64,000 nt of DNA, taken from assembly GCA_003242675.1 (NCBI GenBank), contig QGVE01000001.1, forward strand, positions 1-64,000. Direction: 5' to 3'. Position numbers and translations under genes: made by a program. Origin of the DNA: Bacillota bacterium. Its GTDB lineage: Bacteria > Bacillota_E > Symbiobacteriia > Symbiobacteriales > Symbiobacteriaceae. The notes under the pieces are model-generated. The model saw only the letters and a list, made by a program, of their open reading frames with translations. It did not search any database and was not told the origin of the DNA. Each line of letters starts with the position of its first letter. Within the stretch, counting starts at the first letter, position 1. Positions 1 through 9,785 of this stretch are shown in pieces.

Positions 1-230
1 GGGGGAAGGCGCCGGCCGGACGGGCGGTCCCCCGCGGGGGGGGGTGTGGTCGGGGGGGGGGCGGCGGGGGGGGGCCCGGGGGGGGGTGCGCGGGGGGGCG
101 GGGGGGCAGCCCGGGGCGCGGGTGGGGCGTTATCGGCAGGGGCCGGGGGAGGGGGAGGGGGGGGGGGCGGGGGGCGGGCGCCCGCCTGTGCTGTGATGGA
201 ACTGCGGGGGATCGGCGGCCGCCTAACCAT
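1..230. other. Poly-G low-complexity sequence at the window edge
   Basis: This stretch is dominated by runs of six to nine G, with a strong G over C bias unlike the rest of the window, where G and C are balanced in coding sequence. A long open frame across it would encode a Gly-rich protein with no recognisable domain, so I do not call a gene. It looks like a contig end, a low-quality read edge or an unusual G-rich repeat. A single-base frameshift lies shortly downstream, which supports poor sequence quality here. Confidence 0.6.
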
Positions 231-270
231 TCGAACGGGAACATTCCGGGTAGCCCGGCAAAGGGGAGCG

Positions 271-1466
271 TTGTCATGCAGGTTGGCCTGTGTGCTGGCG
301 CTCTGTGCCGCGATCCTGAGCGGTTGTGCGTCCGGGGCGCCGCCGGAGCCGGCCCCGCCCGAACCCGCTCAGCCGGCGCAGGTGCGGTCGCCGGATCCGA
401 GCGATGCCCAGACCCCGCGCGATCCGGGTTCGGCTGCCGAGAATGAGCCGATTCGTCAGCAGAGCCCTTCCGCTCCGGAGCCGCAGGCTGGCGTGCCAGG
501 CTCCCCGGAGCCGGAGCCCCGCCCGCCGGAGCTGAAGGTGTGGGCGGTGGATCCCTCCGGCCGGCAGGACCCGGAGCTGCTCTACGCGGGCAACCGGCCG
601 GACACGCGGCTGGCCGGCGCCTCCCAGACGGCCGGTACCTGCTGCTCAAGCAGGAACTGGGCGTCTACAAGGGGGATTACCGCGCGATTCCAATCCTCCT
701 TGATCGGGAGAGCGGCACGCTGACGGAAGGCGCAGTGGTCGCGATGCGCACGGCCGTCTGGTCGGGCGAGGGGTTCTGGATCGACCACTTCGTGCACCTG
801 AACCTGGACCTCACCGCATCCCGCCACGACGCCCTGGCGGACGCGCTCGGCGAGACGGAGGAGAGGCAGATCACGGATTCCTCCGTGGCCCCCGGCGCAG
901 GGCGGATCTGCGCGCTGACCGGCCCGGGCTCGTGGCCCGACCCCGTGCGCCTCGACCTGGCCTGCGCGGATCTGGATGGCAGCCATCCGATGCGGCTCCC
1001 CGACTTCCTCGAAACCAGGCAGGCTCAGCTGGGCCCCGTGGCCGGGTTATCCTTGTCGCCCGACGGCCGGTATGCGGCCGTGATGGGCTGGGAGCCCGTC
1101 GCACTGCTCGTCGACCTGTCTGCGCCGGGAGAGCAGCCCCTGGCGATCCCCATCCCCGAGGGGCCGCGCCTCATCGACGTGCTCTTGTGGTCGCCGGACT
1201 CCGCCCACCTGCTGGTCGGTGGGCTGGGGGTGGTCGCCCTGGAGGGAAACCTGCTGCTCCCCTACGCGGGCTGGGCGGCCGCGTGGACGCCGGACGGCAC
1301 CGGGCTGGTCATCCCCGGCAGCGAGGGCGCTGAATGGGTGATGGCCTACCTGGACGGCCGCCGGGAAGCGTTCACCGCGCCGGAGGGACGGTCGGTCAGC
1401 GTCCTGAGGCAGCCGCTTCAGGACGGGCGCCTGGTCAGGACCTACTTCGATCCCGGCCGGCCGTGA
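271..1466 (+). pseudogene. Beta-propeller-type lipoprotein, reading frame broken by a one-base deletion
   Basis: The first frame, from TTG at 271, reads a lipoprotein signal peptide with lipobox LSGC, then a Pro/Glu-rich linker and a segment ending LAGAS. At about 623-626 the coherent protein jumps to another frame and continues PDGRYLLLKQ to the stop at 1464-1466. Restoring one C in the CCC run at 623-625 gives LAGASPDGRYLLL, a typical propeller blade motif, and similar SPDGRY and SPD motifs recur downstream (TolB/WD40-like). The ribosome binding site AAGGGGAG (261-268) is too close to TTG 271 and better suits ATG 276, which lies in another frame, so a second indel near the start is possible. 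Function is unknown; probably a surface-anchored sensor or structural lipoprotein. Sequencing error and true pseudogene cannot be separated here. Confidence 0.6.
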
Positions 1467-1510
1467 GGGGGACGCGGTGAATTTCGTTCACCCGGCTTTT
1501 GCGAAGACCC

Positions 1511-1539
1511 TTGACTGAACCAACAGCTTACGGCAGAAT
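1511..1539 (+). promoter_or_regulatory. Sigma-A-type promoter for the ROK-gapA operon
   Basis: TTGACT (1511-1516) is followed after 17 bases by CAGAAT (1534-1539), a good vegetative promoter about 75 bases before the GTG start at 1615. It is the only clear promoter in the gap after the lipoprotein gene. Found by eye. Confidence 0.5.
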
Positions 1540-1614
1540 AAGGGTGGAAGCCGCTGCAAAGCGGCTCTTCCTTGGCCGACTTCGTTAATCACCTTTACGA
1601 AAGGGTGAAGCGCC

Positions 1615-2826
1615 GTGCTCGTCGGGCCGGAGTTGATCCGGGCCATCAACAAGCAGCGGGTGCTGCGGCTGGTCCGGTCCGCCGGGGCCCTGTCGCGGGC
1701 GGACCTGGCCGAGCGCACCGGCCTCACCCGGCCCACGGTCTCGGCCGTGGTGGCCGAACTCCTGGAGGAGGGCTGGGTGGAGGAGATCGGCACCGGCGAG
1801 TCGTCGGGCGGGCGGCCGCCGATCCTGCTGCGGTTCAACCCCCGGGCCCGGTGGGTCATCGGCGCCGAACTGGGCGCCGGCCACGTGCGGGCGGTGCTGG
1901 CCGACCTGACGGGGAACGTCTTCCACCGGGTGAAGCAGCGGGTCGAGTCCCACGACCCCCTCCACGAGGTCGACCAGCTCGAGCGGGCCATCCGCCACCT
2001 GCTGGACCAGGTGCCGAAGTACGGCCCGCCGACGCCGGTGGCCGGCGTGGGCATCGGGATCACCGGTGTCATCGACCCGGAAGAGGGCATCTGGCGCTAC
2101 TCGCCGCACTACCAGGTGCGCGATCTGCCGGTGGGCCCGATGCTGCAGGAGCGGCTCTCCCTGCCGGTCTGGATCGAAAACGACGCGCGGGCCATGGCCT
2201 GGGGGGAACGCTCGTTCGGCGCCGCCCAGGGCGTGGACAACCTGGCCTTCATCCGGGTGGGCGTGGGCCTGGGCGCCGGCATCATCATCGACGGCAAGCT
2301 GTATAGCGGCGCCCACCAGGGGGCGGGCGAGATCGGCCACATCATGGTGAAGGAGGGCGGCCTGACGTGCCGCTGCGGCACCGACGGTTGCCTGGAGACC
2401 GTGGGCAGCGCCGTGGCGATCGCCCGACGGGCGGTCGAGCGCATGGCCAGCGGCGAGCCGACCTTGATCCGTGACCTCTGCGGCGGCGACCCGGAGCGGG
2501 TCATCGCGACCACGGTCATCGAGGCGGCCGACGCGGGCGACCGCGTCGCCCAGGAGATACTATCCGAGGCCGGCCGCTACCTGGGCATCGGCATCGGGGC
2601 CCTGATCAACCTGCTCAATCCGGCCATGGTGATCATCGGCGGCGGCACAAGCCGGGCCGGCGATTACCTCATCGAACCGCTCCGGAAGGCCGCCATGGAG
2701 CGGACCCTGCCGGCCCTGCGCGAGCGGGTCAGGATCGTCCGGTCAGAACTGGGGGAGGACGCCGGGCCGCTGGGCGGCGCCGCGCTCGTCATCGAGGAGC
2801 TTTTCCGCACTCCGACGCTGGAGTAG
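1615..2826 (+). CDS. ROK-family transcriptional regulator (XylR/NagC type)
   Basis: A 403-residue ROK protein with a DNA-binding head. Residues about 8-65 form a winged helix-turn-helix (LSRADLAERTGLTRPTVSAV). Residues about 75-395 form the sugar-kinase-like ROK domain with the zinc motif CRCGTDGCLE near 251-260 and a GHIMV segment just before it. In this family a sugar or sugar-phosphate is usually the ligand. The GTG start follows AAAGGGTG. It ends 30 bases before gapA, so the two are probably co-transcribed. In bacilli the gene in this position is the SorC-type CggR, so here a ROK protein may play that glycolytic role (inference). A sugar kinase without DNA binding is unlikely because the HTH is clear. 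Confidence 0.9.
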   Translation: MLVGPELIRAINKQRVLRLVRSAGALSRADLAERTGLTRPTVSAVVAELLEEGWVEEIGTGESSGGRPPILLRFNPRARWVIGAELGAGHVRAVLADLTGNVFHRVKQRVESHDPLHEVDQLERAIRHLLDQVPKYGPPTPVAGVGIGITGVIDPEEGIWRYSPHYQVRDLPVGPMLQERLSLPVWIENDARAMAWGERSFGAAQGVDNLAFIRVGVGLGAGIIIDGKLYSGAHQGAGEIGHIMVKEGGLTCRCGTDGCLETVGSAVAIARRAVERMASGEPTLIRDLCGGDPERVIATTVIEAADAGDRVAQEILSEAGRYLGIGIGALINLLNPAMVIIGGGTSRAGDYLIEPLRKAAMERTLPALRERVRIVRSELGEDAGPLGGAALVIEELFRTPTLE

Positions 2827-3867
<1,041 letters not shown>

Positions 3868-3878
3868 GAGCGACGACT

Positions 3879-3912
3879 CCGCCCCCCATCGCCCCGGTGG
3901 GGGGCGGAAGCG
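3879..3912 (+). terminator. Intrinsic terminator after gap
   Basis: A perfect 10-bp stem (3879-3888 with 3898-3907, loop of nine) made of CCGCCCCCCA and its complement lies 12 bases after the gap stop. A short T-rich stretch follows only at 3918-3921. Confidence 0.6.
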
Positions 3913-4140
3913 CGTATTTTGGGAGAGCAGGCGCCTGCGGCGGGCGATGGCGCGGACGTCCCCGGGCCGCGTGTACGCGGGCGCCGCGGCGGGGAATGCT
4001 CGAAAAGGTCCCCGCAGGCGTATCCACCTGCCCGGCCGCGGCGTCCACAAGACGAATCGGACCCTTCACGGTGGCGGAAGAACGCGCTAAAATAAATGGA
4101 AATTGTGCACGGGTCCGGGAATTTTGAGGAGAGGTTTGTG

Positions 4141-5721
4141 ATGACGGAAACGAAGCTGACTTTTCGTGATCTGCAGCTGTCGGAAAAGGTGCTGAAGGCA
4201 CTGGACGATATGGGGTTTGAGGAGCCCTCGCCCATCCAGGCGCAGGCGATCCCGGCGCTCCTGCAGGGCAAGGACGTCATCGGGCAGGCGCAGACCGGCA
4301 CCGGCAAGACCGCCGCCTTCGGCGTGCCCATCGTCGAGCGGCTGGTGCCGGGGCAGCGGGTGGTGCAGGCCCTCGTGCTGACGCCGACCCGGGAGCTGGC
4401 GATCCAGGTGGCCGAGGAGATCATGAAGATCGGCCGCCACGCGCGCGTGAAGACCATCGCCATCTACGGCGGCCAGTCCATCGAGCGGCAGATCCGGTCG
4501 CTCCGCTTCGGCGTCGACGTGGTGATCGGCACGCCGGGCCGGATCCTGGACCACCTGGGCCGGGGCACCCTCGACCTGTCGCACGTGCGCATGGTCGTGC
4601 TGGACGAGGCCGACGAGATGTTGGACATGGGCTTCATCGAGGACATCGAGAAGATCCTCCAGGCCACGCCCAAGGAGCGGCAGACGCTGCTCTTCTCCGC
4701 GACCATGCCGCCGGAGGTCCGCCGGCTGGCCGTCCGGTATATGCGCGACCCCATCATGATCTCGGTCACGCCGCAGCAGCTGACGGTGCCGCAGATCGAC
4801 CAGTACTTCTGCGAGGTGCGGCCGTCCTTCAAGACGGAGGCCCTCACGCGCATCCTCGACGTGGAGAACATCGAGCGGGGCATCTGCTTCTGCCGCACCA
4901 AGAAGGGCGTCGACGAGCTGGTGGAGGCGCTGCAGGCGCGCGGCTACCAGGCCGAGGGCATACACGGGGACATGAACCAGGCGCAGCGCAACCGCGTGAT
5001 GAGCCGGTTCCGGGAAGGGCACATCGAGCTCTTGGTCGCGACGGACGTCGCCGCCCGCGGGCTGGACATCTCCGACGTCACCCACGTGATCAACTACGAC
5101 ATCCCCCAGGACCCGGAGAGCTACGTCCACCGCATCGGGCGCACCGGCCGCGCCGGCCGCACCGGCACCGCCATCACCTTCGTCACGCCGCGCGAGTTCC
5201 CGCAGCTCCGGCTGATCGAGCGGGTGATCAAGACCCGCCTGCAGCGCAAGCCGGTGCCCACCCTGAGCGACGTGGCCGAGGCCCAGCGGGAGCAGCTGAA
5301 GGAGCGGCTGATCAAGGTCCTCGAGGAGAACAAGCTCGGCGAGTTCCGGGAGCTGGCCGAGGACCTGCTGGCCGAGTACGACCCCAGCGACCTGGTGGCC
5401 GCGGCCCTGAAGCTGGTCTCGGGCGAGGGCAAGCCCGCCCAGCCGCCGCAGACCGAGTTCGGCGACACCGGCGCCGAGGAGGGGATGGTCCGCTTCTTCC
5501 TGAACGTCGGCCGGGCCCAGTCGATCCAGCCGGCGGACATCGTGCGCACCATCGCACAGGAGGCCAACATCCCCGGCTCCTCCATCGGCGTCATCAACAT
5601 CTACGACCGATTCACCTTCGTGGAGGTCCCGAAGGAGGTCGCCGGCCAGGTGATGCAGGCGATGCAGGGCGCGACCATCCGCGGGTACCAGGTGAACATC
5701 GAGCCCGCCAAGCCGCGGTAG
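4141..5721 (+). CDS. deaD: DEAD-box ATP-dependent RNA helicase with DbpA-type RNA-binding tail
   Basis: Unwinds RNA duplexes using ATP; relatives act in ribosome assembly, mRNA decay and cold adaptation. All helicase motifs are present in order: the Q motif (GFEEPSPIQAQAIP), AQTGTGKT, PTRELA, DEAD, SAT, the ATDVAARGLD segment and HRIGRTGRAGR. After a linker of about 80 residues the C-terminal 75 residues form a DbpA-like RNA-binding domain (MVRFFLNVGRAQSIQPADI...). The protein is 526 residues from ATG 4141, which has GAGGAGAGG six bases upstream. An ATG at 4096 in the same frame lacks such a site. DeaD/CshA is the best family name; DbpA-specific binding to 23S rRNA cannot be told from sequence alone. 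Confidence 0.93.
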   Translation: MTETKLTFRDLQLSEKVLKALDDMGFEEPSPIQAQAIPALLQGKDVIGQAQTGTGKTAAFGVPIVERLVPGQRVVQALVLTPTRELAIQVAEEIMKIGRHARVKTIAIYGGQSIERQIRSLRFGVDVVIGTPGRILDHLGRGTLDLSHVRMVVLDEADEMLDMGFIEDIEKILQATPKERQTLLFSATMPPEVRRLAVRYMRDPIMISVTPQQLTVPQIDQYFCEVRPSFKTEALTRILDVENIERGICFCRTKKGVDELVEALQARGYQAEGIHGDMNQAQRNRVMSRFREGHIELLVATDVAARGLDISDVTHVINYDIPQDPESYVHRIGRTGRAGRTGTAITFVTPREFPQLRLIERVIKTRLQRKPVPTLSDVAEAQREQLKERLIKVLEENKLGEFRELAEDLLAEYDPSDLVAAALKLVSGEGKPAQPPQTEFGDTGAEEGMVRFFLNVGRAQSIQPADIVRTIAQEANIPGSSIGVINIYDRFTFVEVPKEVAGQVMQAMQGATIRGYQVNIEPAKPR

Positions 5722-5751
5722 CGAGGCGGCCGCTGACCGTTTTCGGGAGGG

Positions 5752-6063
5752 ATGGCTGTGGAGACCTGCTACATGATCCGGCTCACCCGCAAGCCGGGCT
5801 GCGTCATCACCCCGGAACTGATGCGGGCCCACCGGGCGCACCTGAAGCGGCTGGCCGAACAGGGGCGGCTGGTGCTCTGCGGCCCCTTCGCCGACAAGAC
5901 CGGGGGCATGACCATCATCCGGGCCGGGTCGCTGGCCGAGGCGGAGGCGGTGGCCGCCGCCGACCCGCTGGTGACGTCCGGGATGGAGGACTGGGAGGTC
6001 CGGGAGTGGATCATCACCGGCGGCGAGGGCAGGCCGCTGGAAGGGGACGGGGAGGAAAGCTGA
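5752..6063 (+). CDS. YciI-family protein
   Basis: A 103-residue ferredoxin-like-fold protein of the YciI group. It shows the typical pattern: an N-terminal strand (CYMIRLTRKPG), the RAHRAHLKRLAEQGRLVLCGPF segment with a conserved His, and a C-terminal WEVREWI strand. Family members are small, cytoplasmic and mostly of unknown function; some have been proposed to catalyse simple dehalogenase-like or epimerase-like steps. It starts at ATG with GGGAGGG just upstream, 30 bases after the helicase gene, and may be co-transcribed with it. Two hairpins follow. Confidence 0.85.
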   Translation: MAVETCYMIRLTRKPGCVITPELMRAHRAHLKRLAEQGRLVLCGPFADKTGGMTIIRAGSLAEAEAVAAADPLVTSGMEDWEVREWIITGGEGRPLEGDGEES

Positions 6064-6072
6064 GCGGCGGGA

Positions 6073-6096
6073 CCGGGCGGCCCCAGGGCCGCCCGG
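6073..6096 (+). terminator. Hairpin after the YciI-like gene
   Basis: A 10-bp perfect stem (6073-6082 with 6087-6096, loop CCAG) is followed by ACTTTCG. It is a weak terminator by itself but lies 10 bases after a stop codon. Confidence 0.5.
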
Positions 6097-6120
6097 ACTT
6101 TCGCTGTGTGCTTGTGGCCC

Positions 6121-6155
6121 AAGCGCGGCGCAGGCCCAGCCTGCGCCGCGCTTTT
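6121..6155 (+). terminator. Strong intrinsic terminator
   Basis: A perfect 14-bp stem (6121-6134 with 6140-6153) with the loop CCCAG runs straight into TTTT. It separates the helicase/YciI unit from the exporter and ABC transporter genes. Confidence 0.75.
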
Positions 6156-6257
6156 CGCTTGCCGGGGCGCGCCGGACCGGCGGGCTGGAAGGAAGCGGCA
6201 GAAGCCCCGGACCGAAGCCCCGGCATACAGGTGGGGGAGAAGGGAGAGCGATCCCGC

Positions 6258-6989
6258 TTGGAGTGGGTGATTCTCGCCGCCGTCAGCCTCGGCACCAGCT
6301 TCGTCAAGAGCGCCTTCGGCCTCGGCGCTGGCGTGCTGTTCGGGCCGGTGCTCGCGCTGTTTGTGGAGCCCAGGCAGGCCATGGGGATGACGGCGCCGGT
6401 GATGCTCCTCAGCAGCCTGGCCGCGATCGGCGCTCACTGGCGGCGCTGGGAGTGGCCTGTGCTCCGGCGCCTCCTGCCCGGTGCCCTGGCGGGGCTCTGG
6501 CTGGGAAGCCTGTTCCTGGCCCGGGCGCCCGCCCCCCACGTGCGGAAGGCCATCGGTGCCATCGCTCTGGCCTTTGCGGCGATCCAGCTGGCCCGGCTCC
6601 GGCGGGCGGACGCGGCGCCCGCTGCGGCGGGCGAGGCGCCGGCCGGCGCGGCGCTGCTGCTGGGGTTCGGCGGAGGCGTCGTGAGCGGCATCGCCCAGTC
6701 CGGCGGCCTCCTCTTCTCGATCTACCTGCTGCCGCGCCTGGAGAAGGCGGCGTTCGTCGCCTCCCTGGCGATGACCCTGCTGGTCATCGACGCGTTCCGG
6801 TTGGTGTCGTACTGGCACCTGGATGTGCTGGAGCTCCGCCATGCCCTGCTGGGGCTGATGTGCGCCCCGCTGATGCTGGTCGGCGGCTGGCTGGGAAAGC
6901 GGCTGAACGGCCGGCTCTCGGCGCGGGGGTTCGTCTTGGCCCTGTCGCTGCTGATCGCCGCGACGGGCCTCACCCTGCTGGCGCGGTGA
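6258..6989 (+). CDS. TauE/SafE (TSUP) family sulfite/sulfonate exporter-like membrane protein
   Basis: A hydrophobic protein of about 243 residues with seven to eight membrane segments and the family pattern: an N-terminal GLGAGVLFGPVLAL loop, a repeat half starting GFGGGVVSGIAQSGG, and charged turns between helices. TSUP proteins are thought to move sulfite, sulfonates or sulfur-containing organic anions. The TTG at 6258 is chosen because AAGGGAGAG ends nine bases upstream and the membrane domain starts at once; longer in-frame starts lack this site. It lies 27 bases before an SsuB-like ABC transporter operon, which supports a role with sulfur-containing or related anions (inference). Confidence 0.8.
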   Translation: MEWVILAAVSLGTSFVKSAFGLGAGVLFGPVLALFVEPRQAMGMTAPVMLLSSLAAIGAHWRRWEWPVLRRLLPGALAGLWLGSLFLARAPAPHVRKAIGAIALAFAAIQLARLRRADAAPAAAGEAPAGAALLLGFGGGVVSGIAQSGGLLFSIYLLPRLEKAAFVASLAMTLLVIDAFRLVSYWHLDVLELRHALLGLMCAPLMLVGGWLGKRLNGRLSARGFVLALSLLIAATGLTLLAR

Positions 6990-7016
6990 GGCGGCTCCGC
7001 TTTGTGAGGTGATGAA

Positions 7017-7799
7017 ATGCAGCGTGTGAAGCTTCAGATCCGCGGGCTGACCGCCACCTACCGCACAGCCCGAGGGGCCCTCACCGCCCTGGACGGGATC
7101 GACCTCGACGTCCGGGAAGGCGAGAAAGTGGTGATCCTGGGGCCGTCGGGCTGCGGCAAGTCCACCCTGCTGAAGATCGTCGCCGGGTTCGAGGAGGCCG
7201 CGGCGGGTTCGATCCTGCTGGACGGCTGCCCCGTCGGCCGCCCGGGGCCGGACCGGGCCTTTGTCTTTCAGGAGTTCGACCAGCTCTTCCCGTGGCAGAC
7301 CGTGACCGGGAACCTCGCCTTCGCCCTGCGGGTGGCCCGGGGCGTCACCGGCCGGGAGGCCGAGCGGCAGATCGCCCAGGTCCTCGACCTGGTCGGCCTC
7401 AGCCGCTGGGGCGACCTCTACCCGCACCAGCTCTCCGGGGGCATGAAGATGCGGGTCGCCATCGCCCGCGCCCTCGTGCTGCGGCCGGCCGTGCTGCTCA
7501 TGGATGAGCCCTTCGCCGCCCTCGACGCCCAGACCCGCTCGTTCCTGCAGGCGGAGCTCAACCGCATGCAGGCGGAGACCGGGCAGACGCTGCTCTTTGT
7601 GACGCACTCCATCGAGGAGGCGCTGGTGCTCGGGGACCGGATCGTGGTGCTGTCCGCCGCGCCGGGGCGGGTCCGGCAGATCCTGGAGCCGAGCGTGACC
7701 GGCCTGACCCTGCTGGAGCGCCCCGAGGGAGCGGAGCTGCGCCGGCTGATCCGGCAGCTGCTGGAGCAGGAGAGGGCGGCGGGAGAGATGGCCTCATGA
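7017..7799 (+). CDS. ABC transporter ATP-binding protein, SsuB/TauB/nitrate type
   Basis: ATPase subunit of an importer at the cytoplasmic membrane face. The 260 residues contain Walker A GPSGCGKST (near 42-50), the Q-loop FVFQEFDQLFPW, signature LSGGM, Walker B VLLMDEP and the H-loop TH. The Q-loop and overall pattern fit the SsuB/TauB/NrtD group. It overlaps the permease gene by four bases (ATGA), so translation is probably coupled. The solute is not identifiable from sequence; an upstream TauE-like exporter hints at sulfonates, but thiamine precursors and other small molecules use the same family. Confidence 0.92.
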   Translation: MQRVKLQIRGLTATYRTARGALTALDGIDLDVREGEKVVILGPSGCGKSTLLKIVAGFEEAAAGSILLDGCPVGRPGPDRAFVFQEFDQLFPWQTVTGNLAFALRVARGVTGREAERQIAQVLDLVGLSRWGDLYPHQLSGGMKMRVAIARALVLRPAVLLMDEPFAALDAQTRSFLQAELNRMQAETGQTLLFVTHSIEEALVLGDRIVVLSAAPGRVRQILEPSVTGLTLLERPEGAELRRLIRQLLEQERAAGEMAS

Positions 7800-8563
7800 G
7801 GGGCGGGCTGAACAGGCTGGTCGTCCTCGTGGCCACCCTGGCCCTCTGGGAAGGGTACGTGCGGGCAGCGGGCGTGAGTCCCCTCCTGCTGCCGGCGCCG
7901 AGCCGGGTCCTGCTGGGGTTCGGCGAGTACATCCGGAGCGGCAGCCTGCTGCGCTACACCCTGCAGACGCTGCAGATGGTGTTGGCCGGCATGGCGATCG
8001 GAGCGCTGGCCGCGTTCGCCCTCACGGCCCTGGCCACGGTGAGCCGCTGGGGGCGGGACCTGCTGCTCACCCTGACCACCATCCTGAACCCGCTGCCGGC
8101 CATCGCGCTCTTGCCGGTGGCCCTGATCTGGCTCGGCATCGGCCCCCGTTCGCTGCTCTTCGTCATCGCCAACTCGGTGGTCTGGGCGATGGCGCTCAAC
8201 ATGCACACGGGGTTCGAGACCGTGCCGCTCACGTGGAAGCGGGCGGGGCAGAACCTGGGGCTGGAGGGGTGGGGGCTGATTCGCCACATCTACCTGCCTG
8301 CGGCGCTGCCCTACATACTGACCGGTTTGAAGATCGCCTGGTCCTTCGGCTGGCGCACGGCCATCGCCGCCGAGCTGGTGTTCGGGGCCAGCGGCCAGGC
8401 GGGCGGGCTGGGCTGGATGATCAACGTGGAGCGCTACAACCTGAACACCACCGGCGTCTTCTGCGGCCTCGTGGCGATCATCGCGCTCGGCCTGCTGGCC
8501 GAGGCGCTGTTCGAGGCGCTGGAGCGCCGCACCATCCGCCGGTGGGGCATGTCGGCGGGCTGA
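7796..8563 (+). CDS. ABC transporter permease, SsuC/TauC type
   Basis: Integral membrane subunit of 255 residues with about six helices. The EAA-type loop that contacts the ATPase is visible around WKRAGQNLGLEGWGLIRHIYLPAALPYILTG. It belongs to the BPD_transp_1 group used by sulfonate, taurine and nitrate importers. It overlaps the ATPase gene upstream and ends 12 bases before the lipoprotein gene, so the three are one operon. Confidence 0.92.
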   Translation: MRGGLNRLVVLVATLALWEGYVRAAGVSPLLLPAPSRVLLGFGEYIRSGSLLRYTLQTLQMVLAGMAIGALAAFALTALATVSRWGRDLLLTLTTILNPLPAIALLPVALIWLGIGPRSLLFVIANSVVWAMALNMHTGFETVPLTWKRAGQNLGLEGWGLIRHIYLPAALPYILTGLKIAWSFGWRTAIAAELVFGASGQAGGLGWMINVERYNLNTTGVFCGLVAIIALGLLAEALFEALERRTIRRWGMSAG

Positions 8564-8575
8564 GGAGGAGACGGG

Positions 8576-9649
8576 ATGATCGGAGCGAGGACGGCGCGGC
8601 AGGGCGGGTACCGGCTGGGGATCCTGGCCCTGCTGCTGGGGATCGTGCTCAGCGCCTGTGCACCGTCGGGTGCGGGCGGAGAGGGGCCCGGGCGTGCGGA
8701 AGCGCCTGAGGCCGCGCCGGCGGAAGGCGAGCCGGTCGCGCAGGCCCGGGGCGGGCAGCGGGAGATCCGCCTCGGCTACCAGTTCGGCACCAGCTACCTG
8801 CCGGTCGAGGTGATGATCGAGCACCGGCTGATCGAGAAGCGGCTGCCGGGTGTCAAGGTCGTGCGGCAGCAGCTGGGGGGCGGCGGGGCCCTGACGGAGG
8901 CCGTCCTCGCCGGCACCATGGACGTGGTCTTCATGGGGCTCGGCCCGTTCTTCGTCGGCTGGGGGAAGGGCATCGACTGGAAGATCGCCGCGGCCATGCA
9001 GGATATGCCCATCGGCCTCAACAGCGCCAAGCCCGGCGCGACGAGCCTCAGGGACATCGGGCCCGAGGACCGGATCGCGCTGCCGGGGATCAACTCCATG
9101 CAGCACGTGATGCTGGCCATGGAGGCGGCGAAGCAGCTGGGCGACCCCCGCGCCCTGGACCACCTGCTGGTGCCTATGCCGCACCCGGATGGAGAGCGGG
9201 CGCTCCTGGCCGGCAGCGAGATCACCTTCCACTACACGGCCCCGCCCTACCTGCAGCGGGAGCGGCAGCACCCCGGCATCGCGAAGATCGTCGACTCGTA
9301 CGAGACCATGGGCCAGAAGCACACGTTCAACGTGATGGTGGTGCCGGCCCGCTTCAAGGAGGAGAACCCGGATCTCTACGCGGCCCTGCTGGAGGCGTAC
9401 ATCGAGGCCACCGAGTGGGTGAAGGCCAACCCCGGGGAGGCGGCCGACCTGATGATCCGGCTGGGGGACCGGTCGGACCGGGACGAGCTGATCGCGCAGA
9501 TCACCGACCCCGACGTGGTCTGGACCATCGAGCCCCACGGCCTGATGAAGTTCGCCACCTTCATGAAGGAGGCGGGCTTCCTGGACCGGGCGCCGCAGGA
9601 CTGGAAGGAGGTTACCTGGGAGAACCTGCACCACCTCAGCGGGAACTGA
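8576..9649 (+). CDS. ABC transporter substrate-binding lipoprotein, NMT1/SsuA-like
   Basis: Solute receptor of the importer encoded just upstream. The 357-residue protein has a lipoprotein signal peptide with lipobox LSAC near residue 27, a low-complexity linker, then the NMT1/THI5-like domain starting EIRLGYQFGTSYLPVEVMIEH. The motif for a mobile ligand site (GGGGALTEAVLAGTMDVVFMG) is typical of SsuA/TauA/ThiY-type proteins. It is anchored to the outer face of the membrane. The ligand is unknown. A hairpin follows directly. Confidence 0.9.
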   Translation: MIGARTARQGGYRLGILALLLGIVLSACAPSGAGGEGPGRAEAPEAAPAEGEPVAQARGGQREIRLGYQFGTSYLPVEVMIEHRLIEKRLPGVKVVRQQLGGGGALTEAVLAGTMDVVFMGLGPFFVGWGKGIDWKIAAAMQDMPIGLNSAKPGATSLRDIGPEDRIALPGINSMQHVMLAMEAAKQLGDPRALDHLLVPMPHPDGERALLAGSEITFHYTAPPYLQRERQHPGIAKIVDSYETMGQKHTFNVMVVPARFKEENPDLYAALLEAYIEATEWVKANPGEAADLMIRLGDRSDRDELIAQITDPDVVWTIEPHGLMKFATFMKEAGFLDRAPQDWKEVTWENLHHLSGN

Positions 9650-9655
9650 ATGCGC

Positions 9656-9688
9656 GGCGGCCCCGCGCCGTTTGGGCGGGGCCGCCTT
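9656..9688 (+). terminator. Hairpin terminator after the ABC transporter operon
   Basis: An 11-bp perfect stem (9656-9666 with 9676-9686) with a nine-base loop begins seven bases after the stop codon and is followed by TT. The T-tract is weak. Confidence 0.55.
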
Positions 9689-9785
9689 GCGCGGGAGGCC
9701 GCCGCGCGCTTCATAGGCAGGCCGGAAGCGGGAAAGACTCTCCGGCGGAACCTGCGGAATGAAGCTGACCGGAGGCGGTACGCGC

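Noticed and set aside
228..251. Possible SOS-like sequence CCATTCGAACGGGAACATTCC
   Set aside because: It resembles the true box near 17988 in its first half, but the GAAC and TTC halves are seven bases apart instead of four.
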